From Verrucomicrobium spinosum DSM 4136 = JCM 18804 (GTDB taxonomy: Bacteria; Verrucomicrobiota; Verrucomicrobiia; Verrucomicrobiales; Verrucomicrobiaceae): 64,000 bases of DNA. A program made the translations under genes and the position numbers. Where the stretch lies: contig NZ_ABIZ01000001.1 of assembly GCF_000172155.1 (NCBI RefSeq), positions 6,977,105 to 7,041,104 on the forward strand, in the 5' to 3' direction. The notes beneath the pieces were generated by a model. It saw nothing but the letters and a program-made list of their open reading frames with translations. It was not told the origin of the DNA and searched no databases. Of the stretch, positions 53,550 to 60,635 are shown one piece after another (the stretch's first letter is position 1; every line of letters starts with the position of its first letter).

Positions 53550-54590
53550 TTAAGATCGTTTCACCGACGCACGGCGCAGCCGATCCATCATGGCCAGGCC
53601 GAGCTCCCTCTCTGGCAGAGGTTCGGCGATGATTTCATCCACCCCCAGCTTGTCGAGCTCCCGCAGGGCAAAGAAGAACCGCACCGCCGCCTCCGGCAGC
53701 TTCCCTTTCCCGGGGCTGAGCACCATCACGTGGTCCCACTCCGCCAGGTCCGAGTAGCCATCGTCCGGGTCGCCCCGGTAGCTCAGCAGCGCGTACTTCT
53801 TGCCCGGCTCGGGGGTGAATTCCTCCGGGGACTCCAGCAGGCGCAGCGGCGTCCGCGGGGCGTAGTGGGAGGGCAGTTGGCCCGGGGCCTCCAGCTTCTC
53901 CTGCTCTTCCGGCTTCAGATTCCTGGCCAGGATCGGTTTGCCAAAGGGCTTCAGGTCATCCGGCGTGATCGGGCCAGGACGCAGGATGATGATGCGCGCC
54001 TTGGGCTTCGCCGCCTCGATCCGGATGATCGTGCTCTCCAGACCGTGCATGGTCGCACCCGCGTCCAAAATAAGAGGGATGCGGCCGTCCAGCTCCGCCT
54101 GCACGGCCGAGGCCGAGGTCGGGCTGATCGAGCCAAAACGGTTCGCGCTCGGAGCCGCCAGCGGCTTGTCCAGCGACCGGGCCACGCGATTGAAAACCAG
54201 GTGATTGCTCGCCCGCACCGCCACCGTGGGCATGCCAGCGGTCACCAGATCCGGCACCACCGCCTTCTTCGGCAGCACGATCGTGAGCGGACCGGGCCAG
54301 AATTTCTCGGTGATCTTCTTCACCACTTCCGCAATGTCCTCTGGAACCTCTGCCACCAGGTCGAGATCCTTCTTGTGCGGCAGGTGCACGATGAGAGGGT
54401 CAAACGCCGGGCGCTCCTTTGCCGCAAACACCTTCGCCACCGCATCTGCATTCAGCGCATCCGCCGCCAGACCATAAACCGTCTCCGTCGGCAGCGCCAC
54501 CACCTCCCCGGCGGACAGCGCACGCACCGCCTCATCCACGGCTAAACGAAAGGCTTCGGGATGGTCGGTAGGGAGAGTGCGTGTTTCCAT
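53550..54590 (-). CDS. L-threonylcarbamoyladenylate synthase, Sua5 type
   Basis: 346 residues from the ATG at 54590. The catalytic YrdC domain (about 15-200) shows ALSAGEVVALPTETVYGLAA, FAAKERPAFDPLIVHL, KFWPGPLTIVLPK, PTVAVRASNH and PLAAPSANRFGSISPT. A linker QLPSHYAPRTPLRLL leads to the second Sua5 domain, which the shorter TsaC enzymes lack. It makes threonylcarbamoyl-AMP from threonine, bicarbonate and ATP for the t6A37 modification of tRNAs decoding ANN codons. It is the first gene of the tsaC-murJ-...-panC-nadB run. Upstream is repeat-rich sequence that must contain the promoter. Confidence 0.95.
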   Translation of the reverse strand: METRTLPTDHPEAFRLAVDEAVRALSAGEVVALPTETVYGLAADALNADAVAKVFAAKERPAFDPLIVHLPHKKDLDLVAEVPEDIAEVVKKITEKFWPGPLTIVLPKKAVVPDLVTAGMPTVAVRASNHLVFNRVARSLDKPLAAPSANRFGSISPTSASAVQAELDGRIPLILDAGATMHGLESTIIRIEAAKPKARIIILRPGPITPDDLKPFGKPILARNLKPEEQEKLEAPGQLPSHYAPRTPLRLLESPEEFTPEPGKKYALLSYRGDPDDGYSDLAEWDHVMVLSPGKGKLPEAAVRFFFALRELDKLGVDEIIAEPLPERELGLAMMDRLRRASVKRS

Positions 54591-54671
54591 GAAATTGGCC
54601 GACGACAGTCCGTCAGTTCTCTGCAAAAGCAAGCGGGGGGAGGGGGTCAGGGGTGGTTGGACGGTGGGGAT

Positions 54672-54742
54672 TAACCACAGAGGCACAGGGAACACAGAGG
54701 GATGAGACTGAGGTTTGGACAGAATTAACAGAATTCACGGAA
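54672..54742. repeat. AACCACAGAGG / ACAGAATTAACAGAATT repeat copy
   Basis: TTAACCACAGAGGCACAGG and GGACAGAATTAACAGAATTC in the same order and orientation as at 34019-34090, upstream of the minus-strand tsaC gene. Confidence 0.8.
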
Positions 54743-55016
54743 TTGGGGTTGGCTTCCTTGGGAGAGTGTTTTTGCGCGGATCCGCAGCTCAAGGCCCTCC
54801 CACCCTCAGCGCCTCCCACATCTCCCCACCACGTCCGCAAACAGGGTTGGAGTACCGCGTTTACGCGGCTCACGCCCCAAACCACCGGGGAAGTCCGCTA
54901 TCCCGCCCCGCCCACTGACGTCCCTGGCAAGATGCCGGGAACAGCACGCAAGATGCGTGCGCTCCCCACTGACCTCGGCCCCTCGCTTCAGGGAAACCCG
55001 ACCAGGCACTTGCGCC
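54743..55016. other. Repeat-rich intergenic stretch
   Basis: Contains one GGTTGGAGTACCGCG-TTTA-CGCGG hairpin (54843-54868), similar to one at 24759, and otherwise no recognisable feature. No gene is supported. Confidence 0.5.
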
Positions 55017-55107
55017 GTCTCAACCAGCGCACCGTCTCAACCAGCGCACCGTCTCAACCAGCGCAGCGCCTCAACCAGCGCAGCACCTCAACCAGCGCCT
55101 CCCCCGC
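55017..55107. repeat. CTCAACCAG/palindrome element, locus c
   Basis: Five units of the form TCTCAACCAGCGCACCG or CTCAACCAGCGCAGC. The variable parts here are short and the palindromes weaker than at other loci. Lies upstream of tsaC and after the HipA gene region. Confidence 0.88.
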
Positions 55108-55118
55108 AAAACAGAAAC

Positions 55119-55222
55119 TGAGGGCCAACGGCCCGGCCTCATACCAGCCCTGGGCAACGCCCAGGGAATAGGGCACAAAAGAATGCTGAGGGCTGTAGGC
55201 CCGACGTCATTCAGGGAAACTC
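55119..55222. repeat. Truncated copy of the hairpin-mosaic element
   Basis: GAGGGCCAACGGCCCGGC, the stem CCTGGGC-AAC-GCCCAGG, and GAGGGCTGTAGGCCCGACG followed by TCATTCAGGGA occur in the same order as in 34484-34906. Both terminal inverted repeats are missing. Confidence 0.8.
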
Positions 55223-55305
55223 ATTCCCCCCCCATCCGCCCACAACATCCCAACTGCCCCGTCCACGCAGAGCGGGACGGCTCAGGAAACAATCCTCCCA
55301 CCACC

Positions 55306-55375
55306 CCTAAACCAGCGGAGCGTCTCAACCAGGTGCCGCCCCGGCGGCACCGTCTCAACCAGCGAAGCGTCTCCC
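55306..55375. repeat. CTCAACCAG/palindrome element, locus d
   Basis: CTAAACCAGCGGAGCG, TCTCAACCAG, the perfect palindrome GTGCCGCC-CC-GGCGGCAC, then CGTCTCAACCAGCGAAGCG. It ends about 10 bp from the stop codon of the minus-strand hipA gene. Confidence 0.9.
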
Positions 55376-55384
55376 CTTTCCCCC

Positions 55385-56638
55385 TCACAATGCCTGCGCC
55401 CGCCGGAGCTCGTCATGCTCAAATGCGCTGGCCATGCGATGAATCTCCGCCGATCGAGCGCCAGCCTCTTTCGCGGTTTCACGCCAGGTCGCCGTCACCG
55501 CTGCCACCTCCTTGATGATGGTCCGCGCCTGACCAAGCGAAAGGGCGAAGTAATCTGCCGCAGACTCCAGCAGATCCAGCGAACAAGAGCCTTCATCCAG
55601 GTCGATGTTAGTGGTTAGAACCCGAGCCTTCAGATCTACCGGCACTGGATTGAGATCGTACGCAGGCGAGAGCACCCACCCGGCACGTCCCTCCCAGAGA
55701 AAGCCGTGATTGCGCAAATGATCATCCACATTGGAAATCAGCACATTAAACGCCACCCTTCGATACAGAGCGTGGGCGTCAGCAGTCGCTCTCGCGCCAT
55801 GACGCGTGAGCGCATCCACCATTTCCGGGTAGCTCCCACGCTCACCGTCCCGAGCCCCTAGCATGGCCATGGCAGACAGAAAGGGGATGCGCGAGGTCTT
55901 CACCCGATCAAATCGCCGGGAAAGCAACACCGCCCGTCCTGCCACCTGCACCAGCGAGTGCTGCGGTGTGACGATGCCAGCCCGATCAGCCAGCCGCAGT
56001 GCAATCTCCTCCCATGTCTCGATGCTGTATTCGTCCGTTTCTTTCGGGAACTTGGCAATCGAGAGATGCCCATGTTGATCCATCAGTGATGCCTTCGGCC
56101 TTGCCCCACCCAACGACGATCCGGGTGCAAAAACGAGCTGCAAATCATCTTCCGTCTCCTCATCACGCAGGATCCGTTCGGTGCTTTGAAGTAGTCGCCC
56201 CAAGTCAATGAGCGCGGGCACCCCTGATTTGGTGGGAGCGAGAAATAACTCTTCCTTGCCCCCGACCCGACGGAATCTCAGCGCCCCAAGCCGTGTCTCG
56301 TCCGCCACACCGAGCAAATAATCACTCTCCATCAGCGTCCGTACCGCCCGCCCCTCACGTTCAGCCAGACGGCGTTCGGCGCGCTGCATCAGCCGTCGCC
56401 CCCAAGTGTCTGGCGCAGAATCCCCCAATGCACCGTGCACGGAGAGCCCCTCCAAGGGGGCAAAGGTGCCACGAGTCAGTCCAAGCGCCGGTTCCAGGGC
56501 AAATCGATCCCCATCTTGCAGCCACGTATCCGCGTACTCAAAGAGGATCGTTTCTCGACCACGCGCTACGTTGCACCGTGCCAGGCCCACTCGCCTGGTC
56601 TCGCCTCCCAGAGACACGTGGACCTCGAAATCAGACAT
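55385..56638 (-). CDS. hipA: HipA-like serine/threonine kinase toxin
   Basis: 417 residues. The N-terminal subdomain (about 1-100) has GALGDSAPDTWGRRLMQRAE, as in HipA. The phosphate loop is FAPGSSLGGARPKASL, followed by HLSIAKFPKETD. The catalytic segment is FNVLISNVDDHLRNHGFLW and the metal-binding segment LSPAYDLNPVP, so the key Asp residues are in place. HipA toxins phosphorylate translation factors, classically glutamyl-tRNA synthetase, causing growth arrest. Its start overlaps the stop of the antitoxin gene by 8 bp, and the antitoxin comes first, the usual hipBA order. The kinase looks intact. A repeat array follows the stop codon. Confidence 0.94.
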   Translation of the reverse strand: MSDFEVHVSLGGETRRVGLARCNVARGRETILFEYADTWLQDGDRFALEPALGLTRGTFAPLEGLSVHGALGDSAPDTWGRRLMQRAERRLAEREGRAVRTLMESDYLLGVADETRLGALRFRRVGGKEELFLAPTKSGVPALIDLGRLLQSTERILRDEETEDDLQLVFAPGSSLGGARPKASLMDQHGHLSIAKFPKETDEYSIETWEEIALRLADRAGIVTPQHSLVQVAGRAVLLSRRFDRVKTSRIPFLSAMAMLGARDGERGSYPEMVDALTRHGARATADAHALYRRVAFNVLISNVDDHLRNHGFLWEGRAGWVLSPAYDLNPVPVDLKARVLTTNIDLDEGSCSLDLLESAADYFALSLGQARTIIKEVAAVTATWRETAKEAGARSAEIHRMASAFEHDELRRAQAL

Positions 56639-56969
56639 CGCTGCTTTTTGGATGAGGCATTTTCTTCAAGCGCACACGCTTCGGCAAGGCAACGCTGGCG
56701 AGTTCCCGTCCCACTCGATCCCGGCTCAAATCTGCCAACTGCCCCAGCCCATCGAGCAGCCCCAGAGCCTGTAGCACGGCCGCATAGATTCCTATGCTGA
56801 CCGCAGTGTCCCCTTCCTCCACTCTCTGCAAAGTCGAGCGGGAGGTAAAGGCACGGTCAGCCACCACCGACATCGGCAACTGTCGCCGACGGCGAGCATC
56901 ACGAAGGTCCTCTCCAAGCTTGCTCATGGCCCGTCGTACCGCCGCAGAAGGGTGATGGGGAGTAGGCAT
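56631..56969 (-). CDS. hipB: HipB-like helix-turn-helix antitoxin
   Basis: 112 residues. A Xre-type helix-turn-helix spans about 18-75: LGEDLRDARRRRQLPMSVVA, DRAFTSRSTLQRVEEGDTAV, IGIYAAVLQALGLLDGL. The C-terminal tail is basic (LPKRVRLKKMPHPKSS). It should bind DNA upstream of its own gene and bind HipA, repressing the operon and neutralising the kinase. An inner start at MSKLGEDL is possible. The region upstream (56970-57054) is AT-richer and probably contains promoter and operator, though I see no clear palindrome. Confidence 0.92.
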   Translation of the reverse strand: MPTPHHPSAAVRRAMSKLGEDLRDARRRRQLPMSVVADRAFTSRSTLQRVEEGDTAVSIGIYAAVLQALGLLDGLGQLADLSRDRVGRELASVALPKRVRLKKMPHPKSSDV

Positions 56970-57054
56970 ACAATGTCATCTTCGCACTACTTTAACGGAT
57001 GTAAAGCCTCAGGAAGACGACACAAAACCCCCGCAGCCGTCTCCCCCTCCCCTC

Positions 57055-57178
57055 ATCCAGGCGCTTGCGCCGTCTCAACCATCCCGCTTGCGGGAGTCTC
57101 AACCAGGTGCCGCCCCGGCGGCACCGTCTCAACCAGCGCAGCGTCTCAACGTGCCGCTTGCGGCACATCTCAACTCCC
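57055..57178. repeat. CTCAACCAG/palindrome element, locus e
   Basis: The richest locus: GGCGC-TT-GCGCC, TCCCGC-TT-GCGGGA, GTGCCGCC-CC-GGCGGCAC, CGCAGCG and GTGCCGC-TT-GCGGCAC alternate with the constant words TCTCAACCA and GTCTCAAC. It ends in CACATCTCAACTCCCC, which overlaps the stop codon of the minus-strand SGNH hydrolase gene (57172-57170). Confidence 0.93.
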
Positions 57179-57847
57179 CAACCCCTCCACCGCAGGCAGC
57201 AACACCTTCGCCATCGCCTCGTTCCCCGCGCCATCGGGATGCACGCCATCCTTGGCCAGGCTCGCATCCGACACCACGCCGTAGAGATTCACAAACGCGC
57301 AGCCCTGTTCCTTGGCCAGCTTCTCAAACCCCTCGCCCAGTTCCTTCACCTTCGCCTCCCGCTCCTTCGCGATCGGCTTGGACGGCCCCAGCGCATCCTT
57401 CCGGATGTTCGTCGGCCCCACCAGCAGGATGGGCAGCTTCGCGCCGTAGGCCTTGCGGGCCAGCTCGATCATCTTCGTCACATTCGCCACCGCGTTGGGC
57501 ACACACGTCTCCTTGATGTCCAGCCGCGCATCATTCGCCCCCAGCGCAATGATCAGTGCATCCGCCTTGGTCTGACGCGTCAGCATGGCTTCAAACTCCG
57601 GCAGCGACTTCGTGGGCCGGCCGCCCTTGCCTTCATTGATGAGCTTGAGCTTCCCGCCGGACTGCGCCTCCACCAGCGTCACCCAGAGCCTGTTCTTCTC
57701 CTCAGCACTCAATGCCCCGCCTTGCGTGATGGAGTCACCATACGCGATCACCGTCCTGGGTTCCGCACCCTCTGCCAAACCGGCACCGAACAACAAACCC
57801 ACCGCCAGAGACAACGGAGCGAGGAAACGAGAAAAAGGAAGCTTCAT
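57170..57847 (-). CDS. Secreted SGNH/GDSL hydrolase
   Basis: 225 residues from the ATG at 57847. Signal peptide MKLPFSRFLAPLSLAVGLLF, cleaved near AEGAE. Block I VIAYGDSITQGG with the nucleophile Ser, block II GKGGRPTKS, block III IIALGANDARLD, and block V KDGVHPDGAG with Asp and His. It is a typical exported lysophospholipase-L1/acyl-esterase-like enzyme. In this phylum such enzymes often remove acetyl groups from polysaccharides, but the substrate cannot be read from sequence. The stop codon lies in the end of a repeat element. Upstream is a 100 bp gap to a zinc-ribbon membrane protein gene. Confidence 0.93.
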   Translation of the reverse strand: MKLPFSRFLAPLSLAVGLLFGAGLAEGAEPRTVIAYGDSITQGGALSAEEKNRLWVTLVEAQSGGKLKLINEGKGGRPTKSLPEFEAMLTRQTKADALIIALGANDARLDIKETCVPNAVANVTKMIELARKAYGAKLPILLVGPTNIRKDALGPSKPIAKEREAKVKELGEGFEKLAKEQGCAFVNLYGVVSDASLAKDGVHPDGAGNEAMAKVLLPAVEGLGS

Positions 57848-57951
57848 ACGGTGACCATACACCTCCAGCCCCGCCCGCCTCTCGCCAAAAAATCGCGTCT
57901 CCTCGCATCTTTCCCGCCAGCCACCCGGCCTCCTGCCTCCTCCTGTCTGGC

Positions 57952-58308
57952 CTATTTCTTCTCCTCCCCCGCATCGTGCGAGATCTGCATCTTTAAAAAC
58001 CCCGACTCCTCAAACACCCCGCATCTCGGGCAATAGAGCCACATGGCCTTCTTCTGCGACATGCCAAAGTCCGTCTCCCGCCCCTTGCACTGCGGGCAGG
58101 CAAACTTGAACCCGCGGATCAAAAGACGCACCGCCAGGATGGCCCCCGTCGCCCCCAGGATGAACACGCCCAGCCCGCCCAAGGCACCCACCACGTTCCC
58201 CACCCCGTTTTTCGGCAGCAATATGCCCAGCCCCCCCAGCAGCATGAACACCGGGAACCCCATGCGAATAAGACAATGCCAGGCAATAAAACCCATGGCC
58301 ACAGACAA
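57952..58308 (-). CDS. Membrane protein with zinc ribbon
   Basis: 118 residues; the ATG at 58308 or 58296 may be the start. Two membrane helices (MGFPVFMLLGGLGILLP and VVGALGGLGVFILGATGAIL regions) are followed by a cytoplasmic or external zinc ribbon: ACPQCKGRETDFGMS and YCPRCGVFEESGF, four Cys in two CxxC pairs. The tail is charged. No specific family is recognised. It lies 60 bp after the 58369 gene on the same strand, and both may belong to one transcript. Confidence 0.85.
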   Translation of the reverse strand: MSVAMGFIAWHCLIRMGFPVFMLLGGLGILLPKNGVGNVVGALGGLGVFILGATGAILAVRLLIRGFKFACPQCKGRETDFGMSQKKAMWLYCPRCGVFEESGFLKMQISHDAGEEKK

Positions 58309-58368
58309 GGCAGCGAACCCACGCCGTCAAGCGAATCACACCCGCCACCCGCCCCGACTCTGCCCCCG

Positions 58369-59010
58369 TCAATCCGCCGCCCGCCCAGGCACCTTGATCA
58401 CCGCATCCATCAAGATCTTCAGCGCGCTCTCCGTCTCCTCCGCTGATGCCGCCACCGCCCCGCTCGCTTCCGGACGGGACACACGGATCTTGAAAATGTG
58501 ATTCCGCAGACCAGTGACAAAAAGCTGGGAGAACACCTTCACCGGCTCCTCCCCCTCCTTCCGCACCAGCGAGAGCGAATACGTCACCGAGAGCCATGAC
58601 AGCTTCTTCCCCGAGGGCAAATCCAGCGTCACCTCGCTCTCTTCCGCCATCTTCACATCCGCATAGTGGCCCCGGCGCTCCATCTCCTTGATGTCGCCCA
58701 TCGACTGCTGGCACGCGTCCTTGATGGTTTTGTCATCGATCCCAGTGCGGATCAGCGGCGTGTCCAGGTCATAGAGATACACCGTGATCCACGTGCCACC
58801 CGGCACCCGATACACCCGCGAGGCCCCCAGCCCCGGATCATCGTACGTCTGCACCCCGCCATCCACCTCAAACACCCCTGCCTTCTCCGGCAGCCCCGCC
58901 AGCATCACCTCTGGCACATCCTTCGCCAAGGCAGGCACCGTTGCGATCAGGCAGATGAGCAGCACGCAACATCTGGAAAACCACGTCATGCGCACAAAGC
59001 CTGTCTTCAT
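58369..59010 (-). CDS. Secreted protein of unknown function
   Basis: 213 residues from the ATG at 59010 (an in-frame TTG at 59019 is less likely). Signal peptide MTWFSRCCVLLICLIATVPA with cleavage near ALAK. The mature part has RVYRVPGGTWITVYLYDLDT, a KDACQQSMGDIKEMERRGHY helix, and SWLSVTYSLSLVRKEGEEPV, ending in a long helix SAEETESALKILMDAV. The pattern suggests one alpha/beta periplasmic domain. No family is recognised. Neighbours are small envelope proteins. Confidence 0.85.
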   Translation of the reverse strand: MKTGFVRMTWFSRCCVLLICLIATVPALAKDVPEVMLAGLPEKAGVFEVDGGVQTYDDPGLGASRVYRVPGGTWITVYLYDLDTPLIRTGIDDKTIKDACQQSMGDIKEMERRGHYADVKMAEESEVTLDLPSGKKLSWLSVTYSLSLVRKEGEEPVKVFSQLFVTGLRNHIFKIRVSRPEASGAVAASAEETESALKILMDAVIKVPGRAAD

Positions 59011-59055
59011 GGTGATCAAGGAAATGACAAGAACTCAACAGGGCCTCAACCCCGC

Positions 59056-59433
59056 TCAACGGTTGCCAACGTAACAGAAAGCCGCCCCCAGCAGCAAGAG
59101 GAATCCCGCCGTCTCTGCGATGGCCCGCACGTGGTGATACCAGAGCCAGCGATCCCGCACCTCCTCCCAGTCCGCAAGGGGGGAAGCGCAGGCCGCTGGC
59201 CTGCCCCCCAAGCTTCCCTTCCACAACGCTCCCAAGCCATAAGGGACCGCATGCTTCCAGCGGGCTGGCTTCTGCATCTTGCTGAAGCCCTCAGTCAAAC
59301 GTCCCTCCGACATCACCAGCCACCCGGCCACCCCAAAACCCACCACCCCCAACACCTGGCGACGAAGTCGCTGTGGAGTGCGTGCGTGAAGCGCCGCTTT
59401 CGCCTGCCGACAACACCCCTCCCCCTGCGACAC
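59056..59433 (-). CDS. Small membrane protein, uncertain
   Basis: 125 residues if started at the GTG at 59433; a shorter form from the ATG at 59313 has 85 residues. Two hydrophobic segments, VLGVVGFGVAGWLVM and AIAETAGFLLLLGAAFCYVG, surround a polar loop with ADWEEVRDRWLWYHHVR. The coding look of the C-terminal half is fair. A 27-bp inverted repeat arm (59374-59400) lies inside the first part, so that part may not be coding. No family is recognised. Confidence 0.45.
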   Translation of the reverse strand: MSQGEGCCRQAKAALHARTPQRLRRQVLGVVGFGVAGWLVMSEGRLTEGFSKMQKPARWKHAVPYGLGALWKGSLGGRPAACASPLADWEEVRDRWLWYHHVRAIAETAGFLLLLGAAFCYVGNR

Positions 59434-59540
59434 ACCATCCGCCAGCCCGCATCATCTCCACCGCCCCTCCCCTGCTACCTTCTCAAGGTTCAAGGCAACA
59501 ATCGCGATCCACCAAAGCGGCGCTTCACGCACGCACTCCA
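59374..59540. repeat. Perfect 27-bp inverted repeat with 113-bp spacer
   Basis: TGGAGTGCGTGCGTGAAGCG and the following CCGCTTT at 59374-59400 are the exact reverse complement of 59514-59540. The spacer has no gene. The arms may be ends of a small mobile element or form a large hairpin. Confidence 0.9.
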
Positions 59541-59689
59541 TAGCCCCGCAAGCGGGGCCAGGTGCTGACCGCCTCCAGCAATCAGACTTTTCCCACAGCT
59601 TTCTGCATCCCTTGCACACTCGCCTCGATCATCAAACCTTCGTGCCTTCGTGTGAGAAAAAATCCCCGCACACCCATCCCCCCCAGACC

Positions 59690-59745
59690 TCAAGTCTTGT
59701 GTCTTGTGTCTTGAGTCTTCCAGTCTTGTGTCTCCTGCGCAGCAG
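59690..59745. repeat. GTCTTGT-type short tandem repeat
   Basis: AGTCTTGTGTCTTGTGTCTTG and AGTCTTCCAGTCTTGTGTCTCC. The reverse complement, GGAGACACAAGACTGGAAGA, corresponds to GGAGACACAAGACTTGAAGA at 24459-24478, which is followed by GACGCAA heptamers. Both sit next to small hairpins. Confidence 0.82.
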
Positions 59746-59775
59746 GCCAGTCTTCTGTCTCCGCCGCAGGCGGCG

Positions 59776-60576
59776 CTACTGCGTTGCAAACTTCGTCAGC
59801 AACCCGCGCTTCCGCGTCGTGTTCAACGTGGACGAGAAGATCCACCCCGCCACCCCAAGGAACACGACGTTCAATCCGCAGGCCCAGAAGAAGTGCGGCC
59901 AGTTGAAGGTGTGATGACTCAGCATCTCCCGCATGCCTTCAAACACATGCGTGGAAGGCAGGGCCTGGGCCACATACTGCACCCACTCCGGCTTGATCAT
60001 CGCCACTGGGTACACCACCGCAGTGAACGGCTGGATGAAGAACGGCACCGCCCAGGCCAGGGACTCCGCGGCCTGGCCCCAGCGCAGGATCAGCGCGGTG
60101 GAGATCATGCCCAGCGCCCAGCCTGTCACCAGCAGGTTCCCAAAGAAGGGCAGAATGGCCCAGTGCATCTCAAACACGCTGAACTGGTAAAGTGAAAAGG
60201 AAATAACCGACAGCATCGTCACCGTCACCAGGATGCGGAAGAACCCGATGATGAACGTGGCCGCCAGGTACTCCATGTTGCGCACCGGAGCCACAAACAC
60301 GTTCAGGAGGTTCCGCGTCCACACGTCCTCCAGGAACGAGATGGCCACGCCCTGCTGCGCACGGAAGATCACATCCCACAGAATGATGCCGCCCAGCAGG
60401 TGCCCCACGATCGTCGGGATCGCCGCCCCCGCATGCTCCTTCAGATACATGCTCAGATAGCCCCAGATGAGCAGCTCCACGATGGGCCAGAAGATCAGCT
60501 CAATGAGCCGCATGGGCGTGCGACCATAGAGATACAGGTAGCGGAGAACAAGAGCGCTGACGATGCGTGGATTCAT
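59776..60576 (-). CDS. ABC-2 type transporter permease
   Basis: 266 residues. The start NPRIVSALVLRYLYLYGRTP is basic and cytoplasmic. Six hydrophobic helices follow, including LIELIFWPIVELLIWGYLSM, GHLLGGIILWDVIFRAQQGV, FFGNLLVTGWALGMISTALI and a last FFWACGLNVVFLGVAGWIFS. A FLEDVWTRNLLNVFVAPVRN motif after the third helix is typical of ABC-2 permeases exporting polysaccharide or drugs. It pairs with the ATPase encoded 59 bp upstream. The substrate is unknown. Repeat-rich DNA follows the stop codon. Confidence 0.93.
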   Translation of the reverse strand: MNPRIVSALVLRYLYLYGRTPMRLIELIFWPIVELLIWGYLSMYLKEHAGAAIPTIVGHLLGGIILWDVIFRAQQGVAISFLEDVWTRNLLNVFVAPVRNMEYLAATFIIGFFRILVTVTMLSVISFSLYQFSVFEMHWAILPFFGNLLVTGWALGMISTALILRWGQAAESLAWAVPFFIQPFTAVVYPVAMIKPEWVQYVAQALPSTHVFEGMREMLSHHTFNWPHFFWACGLNVVFLGVAGWIFSSTLNTTRKRGLLTKFATQ

Positions 60577-60635
60577 GCCTTGGAAATGAGTCGGGAAAGT
60601 CGGGAGTGAGAGAGAGGGGAGAGGGAAGCCGGGTC

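Noticed and set aside
26951-57178. Possible CRISPR arrays at the CTCAACCAG loci
   Set aside because: Repeats are about 9-18 bp, spacers are tiny palindromes of uneven length, and no cas gene is present.
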